From: Prosthecobacter debontii
GTDB lineage: Bacteria; Verrucomicrobiota; Verrucomicrobiia; Chthoniobacterales; Chthoniobacteraceae
Direction: 5' to 3'
Length of the DNA stretch: 63,418 bases
Assembly: GCA_945905735.1 (NCBI GenBank)
Contig: CAMDQC010000010.1
Span: forward strand, 1 to 63,418
Part shown: positions 1-6,820 of the stretch, in pieces
Layout of the letters: each line of letters starts with the position of its first letter
Position numbering within the stretch: position 1 is the first letter of the stretch
Program-made: the position numbers and the translations under genes
Notes under the pieces: model-generated
What the model was told of the DNA's origin: nothing
Databases searched by the model: none
What the model saw: only the letters and a program-made list of their open reading frames with translations

Positions 1-98
1 GAAGGCGTGCGTCTCGCTCCCCGGCAGGATGCCGGCGAGGACGGGCTGGAAGCCCGCGCTCCCCCGCACCCGTCTTTTCGGCTAACGATGCCCCGCCC
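1..98. other. Left edge, no gene seen
   Basis: This stretch follows the stop codon of the minus-strand gene at 99-1070. It is GC-rich and contains short inverted repeats such as GCCGGCA/TGCCGGC, similar in style to the palindromic elements elsewhere in the window. It could be the end of such an element cut by the window edge. No coding frame is supported. Confidence 0.4.
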
Positions 99-1070
99 CT
101 ACCCCGGCCGCGTCGTCACCACCGCATTCGAGCCCGCCTCGTTGTCCGTATCGCTGATCACATAAACCTTCATCACCACCGAAGCCCCCGGCTGCGTCAG
201 CCCGAAGCTCGTGATGAACTCCGGCGCGTCACCCGGCGCGTGCTCGGCGATCGTCACCGCCAACTCCTCGTCCCACTTCGTCCCCACGTGACCACGCAGT
301 TGCACCTTCTTGATGCCCGATTGCGTCACCGCCGAATGCACCACCTTCGCCTTGTCCGGCGCCTCGAAAACCGAAGACGCCGTCACCGCATCCGGCGTCG
401 CGCCCGGCTCCGGCGACAGGCGCGGCAGCGTCGCCAACAGCGCCGGATGCGCCGAACACATCGTCGGCACCGCCTGCCGGTACACCTTCATCGTCGCGTA
501 CGCCACAAGCTGAATCCGCGACCGCACCTCGCGCGCCAACCGCAAATCTTGGTCCGCCGAAGCCGCCTCAATATACGCCTCCTCCAGCGCCACGATTTTG
601 TTCCCGAAAGCGTTCTGCGTCGCCCCGTCCGAGAGCACAATCGGCAGCGCCAGCCCAGGGCGCGCGGGCGCCGCGTCGAGCTTTAGCCACAGACTCTTCA
701 CATCGTAGAGCGGCTTGGTGAAAGCCTCACGCCCATCGCTGATACTCGGCGCACCGGGACGCGCGGGAAAAAACTTCGTCCCCACATAATACGAGTCCAT
801 CAGCCCGGTAAAAAGGTTCAGCTCCCGCAAAAGCTCGGTCTTTTTGATCTCGATGTCGGCCCGCGCGATCTCGATGTCGTTGAGCTTGTCCTGAATATCC
901 TGGTCCGCGCCCACGAGCGCCGCCCGGATGCTGAGAAAGCCGCTCCGCTCCATCGAAGCATCGTTGACTGTGAGGGTGAGCGGCGGGCTGATAGCGGAAT
1001 TGACGTTAATCCAGTGCCCGAGGAACTCGTCCACGGTCGGAATGTAGGAAGCGTTTGATGTGATAGCCAT
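99..1070 (-). CDS. Protein of unknown function, helical N-half plus beta-rich C-terminal domain (array-associated, copy 1)
   Basis: I do not recognise the family. The 323-aa product has no signal peptide and no membrane segment. Residues 1-205 look alpha-helical, with charged stretches such as DIQDKLNDIEIARADIEIKK. A Pro-rich linker (LSPEPGATP) follows, and the last 90 residues look like a beta-sandwich of FN3 or Ig type ending in VVMKVYVISDTDNEAGSNAV. The start is firm because an in-frame TAA lies two codons upstream of the ATG at 1070. No Shine-Dalgarno is present; the start is preceded by CTCAACT-type heptamers. The gene at 61601-62554 has the same length, layout and upstream architecture, so I infer that the two are distant paralogues. 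Upstream lie a palindromic element and a 21-bp-period array. The function is unknown. Confidence 0.8.
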   Translation of the reverse strand: MAITSNASYIPTVDEFLGHWINVNSAISPPLTLTVNDASMERSGFLSIRAALVGADQDIQDKLNDIEIARADIEIKKTELLRELNLFTGLMDSYYVGTKFFPARPGAPSISDGREAFTKPLYDVKSLWLKLDAAPARPGLALPIVLSDGATQNAFGNKIVALEEAYIEAASADQDLRLAREVRSRIQLVAYATMKVYRQAVPTMCSAHPALLATLPRLSPEPGATPDAVTASSVFEAPDKAKVVHSAVTQSGIKKVQLRGHVGTKWDEELAVTIAEHAPGDAPEFITSFGLTQPGASVVMKVYVISDTDNEAGSNAVVTTRPG

Positions 1071-1075
1071 TGGTT

Positions 1076-1103
1076 AGTTGAGAGTTGAGTGTTGAGAGCT
1101 GAG
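1076..1103 (-). repeat. Four tandem heptamers (CTCAACT type) directly upstream of the start codon
   Basis: Read on the plus strand, the units are AGTTGAG, AGTTGAG, TGTTGAG and AGCTGAG, at 1076, 1083, 1090 and 1097. In the mRNA sense they are CTCAACT-like and end five bases before the ATG of the gene at 99-1070, where a Shine-Dalgarno would normally be. The same heptamer occurs four times inside acnA (8937-8964), and degenerate versions sit in front of the second array-associated gene (62557-62577). An A/C/U-rich leader of this kind would be unstructured and might act as a non-SD translation enhancer. That role is inference. Confidence 0.75.
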
Positions 1104-1185
1104 AGATTCGCTGCAAATCGCTCTGTTTTGTCTGATTTTTGTCCTATGTTTGGTTAAAATGACGATCGGGCGATGTGGTTAGATG

Positions 1186-1415
1186 AGAGTGCGGAGCACC
1201 GCGGAGTGCGGCAGCCTGCTGCCGCTTTCCCCCCGCCAGCCTGCTGGCGTTGCGCGGAGCGCCGAACGGCAAAAGGCGTCCATCCTACTGAACGGCCAAC
1301 CGCTCCGGAAACACATCGCCACTCTGCTTCGGGAAGCCAAAAGACTCATCGCCAGCAGGCTGGCTGGGAAGAGCGGCAGTCCCGACACGTCGGGACCGCA
1401 CTCCACGGCGCTGAG
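1186..1415. repeat. Palindromic (MITE- or REP-like) element
   Basis: The segment contains nested inverted repeats. GCGGAGTGCGG near 1201 pairs with CCGCACTCCACGG near 1396. GCCAGCCTGCTGGC at 1235-1248 pairs with GCCAGCAGGCTGGC at 1351-1364, and CGGCAGCCTGCTGCCG near 1209 is itself a hairpin. It has no coding potential and would fold into a long cruciform or RNA hairpin. It lies between the 21-bp array and the gene at 99-1070. If its roughly 230 bp are removed, the array-to-start distance falls to about 160 bp, close to the 157 bp at the second locus, so it probably inserted later. Confidence 0.65.
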
Positions 1416-1463
1416 CGCCACAGCCCGTCTTTTGACCAATTCCCGCACAATTTCCGATAAAAA

Positions 1464-1715
1464 AGACCATCGGACGACACGACCAGTGCGTCGGTCGGGC
1501 CGTACAGCGCGTATTTTCACACCGACAGCACGTCGGGCACCATCGGAAGCACGTCGGCCCATGCCAAAAGTGCGTCGGGAGCCTCCAACAGCGCATCGGG
1601 CGCTAAAACCAGAACATCGGGCTATAGAAACAGCAACCTCCCGAACCATACGACGCTCTCCGCCCGCCACCCGACGCACCAAAAAAACAGTCCGGGCGCA
1701 TGAAAACCAGTCGAG
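1464..1715. repeat. Fuzzy tandem array with exact 21-bp period (array 1)
   Basis: Units begin at 1464, 1485, 1506, 1527, 1548, 1569, 1590, 1611 and 1632, always 21 bp apart, and weaker units follow at 1653 and 1674 before the phase decays. The first ten bases of a unit follow AGNRCRTCGG (examples AGTGCGTCGG, AGCACGTCGG, AGCGCATCGG), while the next eleven differ from unit to unit. The array is noncoding with respect to the adjacent gene, whose frame is closed by a stop just before its ATG. A 21-bp period equals two helical turns and would place every core on the same face of the DNA. The flank 1716-1906 is C/A-rich and shows no gene. It is not a CRISPR array: units are too short and spacers only about 11 bp. 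Confidence 0.85.
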
Positions 1716-1928
1716 ACATATCCCCCAATACGCCTCTTCCACAACATCACACGCCCGGAAATCATAAAACCACGCCCGCCCTACCCCATCGCCAAACAAA
1801 CAACCCGAACCCAACTCCCCACGCCCCCCGAAAGCAAAAAAACTCCCCACACCCGTTACCGGATGCACAAGAGCTGTTGGCCGAGGAGCGTTCATATTTT
1901 GCCGATTTAGCGGGTGTACTTTAAGGTG

Positions 1929-2960
1929 TCAACAAGGATTTGCGCGCGAATGGTTTTTTTCGTGCCCGACGCCCAATGTTTTCGTCCATCCTTTGACCGC
2001 CTGCTCCGCGAGTGCAAGTGCTTTGGTGAAGTCTTTCTTTTTCTGGTATAGGAGCGCAAGGTTATATGCCGTGCGGCAGGTATACGGACGCTCGGAGCCA
2101 CGTGTGTCATCAAGTGGATGGAGGCTGCGGAGGAAATCCGCCTCCGCGCGGGTGATATCGGGTTTGATGCTCAACGATTCGGCAAGATTGCCTGCGCTGA
2201 GAAGTTTTGACGACGAGCCGGAGTCATACAGTCGTTCTTGGTCTTTCAGTGCCCGCTCATAGAGGGCAATTGTGGCGGTGGTATCTCCCTTTTTCGCACG
2301 CAGTTCAGCGAGCAGGGTGACGCATTTGATGGTGTCTTCGTGAGCGCTACCGAGGGTCTGCTCGCGCACTTTTAGGACGCGACGGCAGAGGGTCTCGGCG
2401 GAGGCTAGGTCGCCTGTTGCGCTTTGCAAAGTGGCGAGGGTGTAGGCACGGCGGAGGGTATCCGGGTGCTCGGGGCCGAGGGTGTGCTCGCGGTAGGCGA
2501 GGGCGGTTTTGGCGAGTGGGAGTGCCTCCTCGAAGTAATCGTTTCGCTGATGCACGGCGATGAGGATTTCGTTCACGCCGCTCCTTGCATCGGCGTCCGA
2601 GTCCTGATCGAGCAAGGCGGCGGCGGAGCGCAGGTGGGCGACGGAATTTTCGTATTGGGAGTTGCGCGCGTCGATGATCGCGATGTTGAAGTGAAGGTGG
2701 AATTTGTTCTCTCGGAGTTCTTCGGCTTCGTCTGGTGTTGCGGGGATGGTTTTTTCCAGCTTCTCGAGCATCGCGGGCATCTGCGAGAGGTCGTCGATTT
2801 GGAGCGCGCGTTCGGGAGGGCAGATTTCGATCGGGCGGGCGGGGGGCAGTTCTTTCTTCGGCGGCACTATCGGTTTCTTTTTCTCCGCGCCGATGGCGAT
2901 GCTTGCGGAGAAGATGAGGATCGCGGCGAGTGCGATGCGGGCTGTTGCGGGCGAGTTCAT
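1929..2960 (-). CDS. Exported TPR-repeat protein
   Basis: The chosen ATG at 2960 gives a clear signal peptide (MNSPATARIALAAILIFSAS then AIGAEKKK). Upstream in-frame ATGs would add an implausible Ser/Pro-rich leader. The roughly 343-aa product carries kinesin-light-chain-type TPRs (TPR_10/12 style) with the hallmark LGPEHPDTL and LGSAHEDTI loops at about 42-residue spacing, which suggests a periplasmic protein-interaction scaffold. The last repeat is broken. After TLGVGHEK an A7 tract (plus-strand T7 at 1954-1960) puts the frame into NHSRANPC and a stop. With one A fewer it would read on as GHEKTIRAQILVDTLKYTR to a stop at 1907, which better fits a TPR helix. The partner is unknown. Confidence 0.75.
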   Translation of the reverse strand: MNSPATARIALAAILIFSASIAIGAEKKKPIVPPKKELPPARPIEICPPERALQIDDLSQMPAMLEKLEKTIPATPDEAEELRENKFHLHFNIAIIDARNSQYENSVAHLRSAAALLDQDSDADARSGVNEILIAVHQRNDYFEEALPLAKTALAYREHTLGPEHPDTLRRAYTLATLQSATGDLASAETLCRRVLKVREQTLGSAHEDTIKCVTLLAELRAKKGDTTATIALYERALKDQERLYDSGSSSKLLSAGNLAESLSIKPDITRAEADFLRSLHPLDDTRGSERPYTCRTAYNLALLYQKKKDFTKALALAEQAVKGWTKTLGVGHEKNHSRANPC

Positions 2961-3130
2961 GGCGCGGAGTGTGGGGATTTGCGGGGGCGGTGGCAAGGCG
3001 GAGTGTGCGCGCTCGTTGTGTGTGGATGCGGATTCTAAAATGATGCGGCGTGCGGGAATGGGAGCGTCGGGATTCGTGCCGCTTTGGATTGCGCGAGGAG
3101 AGCGGGGAGTTTTTGAGGGGAAGGAGATCG

Positions 3131-3160
3131 ATGGATTTTGCACTTTGCGTTTCGGTTTGA
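3131..3160 (+). promoter_or_regulatory. Possible 9-codon leader peptide coupled to the rhomboid gene start
   Basis: An ATG at 3131 is preceded by a strong purine-rich ribosome binding site (GGGGAAGGAGAT) and opens a nine-codon frame, MDFALCVSV. Its TGA stop at 3158-3160 overlaps the ATG at 3160 of the rhomboid-like gene (TGATG). The rhomboid gene has no Shine-Dalgarno of its own, so translational coupling from the leader is a reasonable reading. Expression of the leader is not shown by sequence alone. Confidence 0.4.
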
Positions 3161-4062
3161 TGACGATTATCTACGCGAGCACTACGACGATGCGGACACC
3201 TCGCAGAGATACTTCTGATTTTCCACGGATTTGGAACCCAGGACGGCCAACGGCCGTTCTTCTTTTGCTGACGATCTTGCTCGCCTGGGGCGGGGCGCAG
3301 GGGGCGCTGTGGGTGGTGGATATGTTCGACGGGGGGCGCACGGAGTTGGGGGCGAATTTGTGGGAGGAGTTTCGGCTGCAGAGTGCGCTGGTGAGTGGGG
3401 GGAGCTATTGGAAGCTGATTACGTATGCGCTGGTGCATTCGGGCGCGCTGCACTTTTTCCTGAACGTCGGGGTGCTCTTTTTCGCAGGTCGGGAGGTGGA
3501 GCCGATCATCGGGCGGCGGCAGTTTTTGGCACTGACTTTGACGGCGTGGCTGATGGGCGGCGTGGTGACGTGGGCCGCGGGCGGGGAGATGACCGGGTTC
3601 TCGGCGGTTGCGGCGGCGGTGCTGGCGGCGTATTCGACGATGATGCCGGAGCTGGAGCAGCGATTGAATGTGTTCTTTGTGATCCCGCTGCGGTTTCGGG
3701 CGAAGTTTTATGCGCTGGTGGTGGTGGCGCTGGCGTCGGTGTGTTTGTTCACGGGGACGCTGGCGGTGGTGGGGCCGGCGGGAATCTTGGCGGGGTGCGT
3801 CGTGGGCTGGGCGTGGGTGAAGCAGTTGGGCTTTGGGAATCCGTTGTGGATTCAGCGGATGGTCTTTGAGCGGCGGCAGAAGGAGAGTCGGCGCGAGCGG
3901 ATGAATGCGGGGGAGTTTGTGGCGCTGGAGGTGGACCCGATTTTGGATAAAATCTCGCGCTCGGGCTTGCAGAGCCTCACGCGGGCGGAGCGCCGGGTGC
4001 TGGAGCAGGGCCGGGAGAAACTGGGGGCGCAATCGGCGACGGGGAAGGTGGAGCAGCCGTGA
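3160..4062 (+). CDS. Rhomboid-family membrane protein, probably catalytically impaired
   Basis: About 300 aa. The membrane part matches the rhomboid intramembrane serine protease fold: WKLITYALVHSGALHFFLN carries the HxxxxHxxxN motif of the second helix, and GFSA fits the GxSx nucleophile motif. The helix that should carry the catalytic His (usually AHLGG) instead reads GPAGILAG with no His, so this may be a pseudoprotease. After the last membrane helix comes a cytoplasmic tail of about 70 aa ending in a helical SLTRAERRVLEQG segment. The start at 3160 was chosen for the TGATG overlap with a leader peptide; ATG 3190 is the alternative. Its stop overlaps the GTG start of the LytTR regulator, so the two are probably co-translated. 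Confidence 0.8.
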   Translation: MTIIYASTTTMRTPRRDTSDFPRIWNPGRPTAVLLLLTILLAWGGAQGALWVVDMFDGGRTELGANLWEEFRLQSALVSGGSYWKLITYALVHSGALHFFLNVGVLFFAGREVEPIIGRRQFLALTLTAWLMGGVVTWAAGGEMTGFSAVAAAVLAAYSTMMPELEQRLNVFFVIPLRFRAKFYALVVVALASVCLFTGTLAVVGPAGILAGCVVGWAWVKQLGFGNPLWIQRMVFERRQKESRRERMNAGEFVALEVDPILDKISRSGLQSLTRAERRVLEQGREKLGAQSATGKVEQP

Positions 4063-4751
4063 AGTATCTGGTCGCGGACGATGACCCGCTGGTGTGTGAG
4101 ACGGTGGAGGCTTTTCTCCAGAAGATCGAGGACACGGAGTTTTGCCTGAAGGTGGGCGATGGGCTGACGGCGCTTCAGGTGCTCTCGGCGGGGGGGATTG
4201 ATGCGGTGTTCTTGGATTTGCAGATGCCGGAGCTGAATGGGCCGGAGGTGCTGCGGGCGTTGCCGCGCGATATTCCCATCGTGCTAATCAGTGCGAGTGC
4301 GGAGTTTGGGGCGGCGAGCTACGAGTTTCAGGTGGCGGATTATTTGGTGAAGCCGCTGGCTTTTCCACGCTTCGCGCAAGCAGTGGCGCGCATCCGGGAG
4401 CGGACGCAGGCGAAGGACGCGGCGCGCGGGGCGACGCCGTTGCGGGAGGTGTTTGTGAAGGATGGGACGAAGCTGGTGCGAGTGGTTTTTGAGGAGCTGG
4501 TGCTGCTGAAGGCGGAGGCGAACTACGTGGAGTTCGTCAGCAAGGAGTCGGCGGTGATGAGCTTGATGACGATCGGGCGGCTGGAGACGCAGTTGCCGCC
4601 GGAGTTCGTCCGCGCGCACCGCTCGTATATCGTGAACATCCGGCAAATCACGAAGATCGAGGGGAGCACGGTGTGGCTGGGGAAGCACTCGGTGCCGATG
4701 GGCGAGTCCTACCGCGATGCGCTCTTGGCGCGCCTGCCGATGCTGCGGTGA
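4059..4751 (+). CDS. LytTR-family response regulator
   Basis: The 230-aa protein has an N-terminal receiver domain with acidic pocket ADDDP, phospho-acceptor Asp in VFLDLQMP, Ser in LISAS and Lys in DYLVKPL. It is followed by a C-terminal LytTR DNA-binding domain (LKAEANYVEFVSKES, then RAHRSYIVNIRQI). It should control transcription after phosphorylation by a histidine kinase. No kinase is encoded next to it. It starts with GTG at 4059 and overlaps the end of the rhomboid-like gene by four bases, so the membrane protein may be its functional partner. This pairing is inference. Confidence 0.93.
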   Translation: MKYLVADDDPLVCETVEAFLQKIEDTEFCLKVGDGLTALQVLSAGGIDAVFLDLQMPELNGPEVLRALPRDIPIVLISASAEFGAASYEFQVADYLVKPLAFPRFAQAVARIRERTQAKDAARGATPLREVFVKDGTKLVRVVFEELVLLKAEANYVEFVSKESAVMSLMTIGRLETQLPPEFVRAHRSYIVNIRQITKIEGSTVWLGKHSVPMGESYRDALLARLPMLR

Positions 4752-4774
4752 ACTGAAAATCCGCTGTCGGGAGA

Positions 4775-5803
4775 CTACGGAGCTGCGACGAGCGCCGTCA
4801 CCACCGGCACGAGACCTTCCGCGACGATCGCCATTTTATTGTAGTCGAGCTTCTCCGCCGTGTCGCAAACGCGGTGGTAGCAGTGGTAGCGCGCGTGCGC
4901 CGTGTCGGTGACGCAAAAGGCCGGAATACCTTCTTGGGTAAACGACCAATCGTCAGACCACGCAATCGCTGGCACGACTGCCGGGATGGCGACGGCCACG
5001 CTCGGCAGCGTATCCTTTTTCCCGAACGCTGCGTCCGCTCGCCGGATGAGTTCCTGCGGTCCCCATGTGCTGATAAACGCGACGTAGTTGCCCGTCTTCG
5101 GCAGGTCGGCCATGTTCGGAAACGGATAGGTCTGCGAATCCTCATCCTGCGTGTAATAGCCGAGGGTGTCGAAAACCATCGCGCCCGTCAGCGTCTCGCC
5201 ATTGGCATTGCACCTGCGGACATAGACGAGAGAGCCCATGAATTCCGTGCGAAACCACGGCGGCTCCTCGTTGGTGAATGCAACAAAGCGAATGGTTTGC
5301 CGTGGATGAGTCCCGCGAAGGCGTCGCGCCAACTCGAGCATCACGGCGACGCCGCTGCCGTTGTCATTCGCGCCCGGTGTGCCCTGCAATTCCGGCAGCG
5401 GCGGACCGTGAGCGCGCGGCGTGCTCATCCCCACGCGAGTATCGTAGTGCGCGCCGATGGTGAAAATCCCAGGGCCCGAGCCCGGCAATTCCGCGATGAG
5501 GTTCCAGACCTTCACGCCCCCCCGCGAATCAAACTCTTGCTTCCTCACCGCGTATCCCATTGCACGGAACTGGCGTTCGATGAAATCCGAGGCGGCGCAC
5601 AATTGCCCATACTGCCAAACATGACGTTCGCCTTTATGCAATGGGTCGGCCCCCAGCGTGGTGAGATGCTGCACAACCGAGCGAAGGCGGCTCGCAGTCG
5701 AGCCGACAGCGGGCGCTGGCAGAGAGCCGGAACGCTCGGGCCCGGAGCAGCAGACGAGCAACGCGCAGAGCGGAAGCCAAACACGCCGGATGATGCCCTT
5801 CAT
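4775..5803 (-). CDS. M28-family zinc peptidase or glutaminyl cyclase-like lipoprotein
   Basis: The 342-aa product starts with a lipoprotein signal (MKGIIRRVWLPLCALLVCCS, lipobox LVCC), so it should be anchored in an envelope membrane. All hallmarks of the M28 metallopeptidase fold are present in order: GAHYDTR (His and Asp ligands), GANDNGSG (bridging Asp), TNEEPPW (catalytic Glu plus ligand), MVFDTLGY (Asp) and YHCYHRVCDT (final His). The short length and the WSDD motif resemble aminopeptidase and glutaminyl-peptide cyclotransferase-like members. The substrate cannot be assigned. It ends 20 bp from the LytTR gene on the opposite strand. Confidence 0.9.
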   Translation of the reverse strand: MKGIIRRVWLPLCALLVCCSGPERSGSLPAPAVGSTASRLRSVVQHLTTLGADPLHKGERHVWQYGQLCAASDFIERQFRAMGYAVRKQEFDSRGGVKVWNLIAELPGSGPGIFTIGAHYDTRVGMSTPRAHGPPLPELQGTPGANDNGSGVAVMLELARRLRGTHPRQTIRFVAFTNEEPPWFRTEFMGSLVYVRRCNANGETLTGAMVFDTLGYYTQDEDSQTYPFPNMADLPKTGNYVAFISTWGPQELIRRADAAFGKKDTLPSVAVAIPAVVPAIAWSDDWSFTQEGIPAFCVTDTAHARYHCYHRVCDTAEKLDYNKMAIVAEGLVPVVTALVAAP

Positions 5804-5953
5804 CGGACTGGATCGAGCGGCATCGAGGGGTCTTCGTGAAACACGGCCCTACCGAATAATTTGTCAGACTGAAAGTGGGAGCATGCTGCTATGAGGCCCC
5901 ACTGATTGGGACTGATTGGTTCGGGCAGAAGGCCAATCTCGATCCGTCCCATC

Positions 5954-6139
5954 TCACGCTGCCGCATCGTTGAGTAGCAGTGCCTCAAAAAGCCGGGCAA
6001 GTTTGGCCTTTTGTGCGACGAGTGGACGCTCAGGCGAAAGGTTGCGTCCGACTGAGAGGCCAGTCGCGTCGTCTTCGATACGCATGAGCTTTCGCCCGTC
6101 TTTCAGTTGGACGATTTGGATGCGGATGTTCGGATTCAT
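5954..6139 (-). CDS. Small protein of unknown function (61 aa), PIN operon
   Basis: The ATG at 6139 is chosen because it follows the preceding gene's stop by four bases. The product begins MNPNIRIQIVQLKDGRKLMR and has a predicted beta-strand half followed by a helix (QKAKLARLFEALL). It is the last gene of a run acnA, PIN, 66-aa gene, 61-aa gene on the same strand. It may be part of a toxin-antitoxin module, for instance an antitoxin or accessory, but there is no recognised domain. A longer frame to 6283 exists but would overlap the 66-aa gene heavily. Confidence 0.55.
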   Translation of the reverse strand: MNPNIRIQIVQLKDGRKLMRIEDDATGLSVGRNLSPERPLVAQKAKLARLFEALLLNDAAA

Positions 6140-6143
6140 GCGC

Positions 6144-6344
6144 TTACGCCGTCGTGTTTGGTACGATGCGGTCCTGCGTACGCACGACGCGGTTTCCGTA
6201 TTCCTTCTCTCGTTGGCGATAATAGTCACCGATGCGCGTTTCATCATGGTCAAACTGTGCACTGAATTCCCGACGGATTTCACGAAGCCAGTCGAGGCCG
6301 TCGTCTTTTTGCGGGCGTGATGTCGGCGTGGTGTCGTTGCTCAT
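6144..6344 (-). CDS. Small hydrophilic protein (66 aa), likely partner of the PIN protein
   Basis: It starts at 6344 with an ATG that overlaps the stop of the PIN-domain gene (ATGA), so it is probably co-translated. The sequence is charged and helical (DDGLDWLREIRREFSAQFD, then YYRQREKEYGNR), in keeping with an antitoxin-like partner placed downstream of its toxin. No DNA-binding fold is obvious. The role is inferred from position only. Confidence 0.65.
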   Translation of the reverse strand: MSNDTTPTSRPQKDDGLDWLREIRREFSAQFDHDETRIGDYYRQREKEYGNRVVRTQDRIVPNTTA

Positions 6345-6817
6345 GGTTCTTCTCCGATTAGCTCAAGTGGTGTGATGAGTTTGGGTGTGTCGAAGCCCAA
6401 GGCTCGGTTCACATGCTCGATGTGACGCGCCTTGTTTGCATTGGCGATGTGCCGACAGTTCCATGACACAAGAATATCGCATTTGTGGAATGTTGCGAGC
6501 GCAAGATGGCGGGCGTCGCCGTTTGCATCATCTGGCATTACTTTTTGGGTGATGTAATGCCTGACGAGGTCGTCAACTTTCGGACCTGTCGCGAGTAACG
6601 GTAATTCACCGAGTAAGCCGAGGCACTGAGCGCGTTTTGGCTCTGGAGTCGATTCCAGTTCCCGAATCACAGCGAGCGATGTCACAAGCTGATCTTGCCA
6701 TCGAGCAACATCCCACCATTCGCGAGTCCAATTTCGACGCGCTTCATTTTCCGCTCCGGGGCGAGTATCGAAATAGAAACTCGGGATACTGGTTTCGACG
6801 TAGATGAGTTGGTTCAT
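6341..6817 (-). CDS. PIN-domain ribonuclease, VapC-like toxin
   Basis: The 158-aa product has the PIN-domain order of acidic residues: YVETSIPS (in place of the usual DTN/DTS), RELE in the middle, and MPDDANGDARHLALA followed by DILVSWNCRHIAN near the C-terminus. These fit a Mg-dependent RNase. The first acidic position is Glu rather than Asp, as in one PIN subgroup. The gene begins 3 bp after the aconitase stop on the same strand and overlaps the next small gene by four bases. It is therefore either transcribed with acnA or carries its promoter inside acnA. The antitoxin is probably the 66-aa or 61-aa protein downstream. Confidence 0.85.
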   Translation of the reverse strand: MNQLIYVETSIPSFYFDTRPGAENEARRNWTREWWDVARWQDQLVTSLAVIRELESTPEPKRAQCLGLLGELPLLATGPKVDDLVRHYITQKVMPDDANGDARHLALATFHKCDILVSWNCRHIANANKARHIEHVNRALGFDTPKLITPLELIGEEP

Positions 6818-6820
6818 GGC

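Noticed and set aside
1464-1715. CRISPR array
   Set aside because: The repeated part is only about 10 bp and degenerate, the spacers about 11 bp, and no cas gene is present.
1179-1895. Open frames on both strands across array 1 (for example 1179-1895 minus and 1183-1767 plus)
   Set aside because: They arise from GC-rich, periodic sequence without stops. They have no start signal, no domain, and are not in frame with the gene at 99-1070.
2347-4032. Minus-strand 561-aa Arg/His-rich frame
   Set aside because: It overlaps the rhomboid and TPR genes in antisense, and its composition is typical of shadow frames of GC-rich genes.
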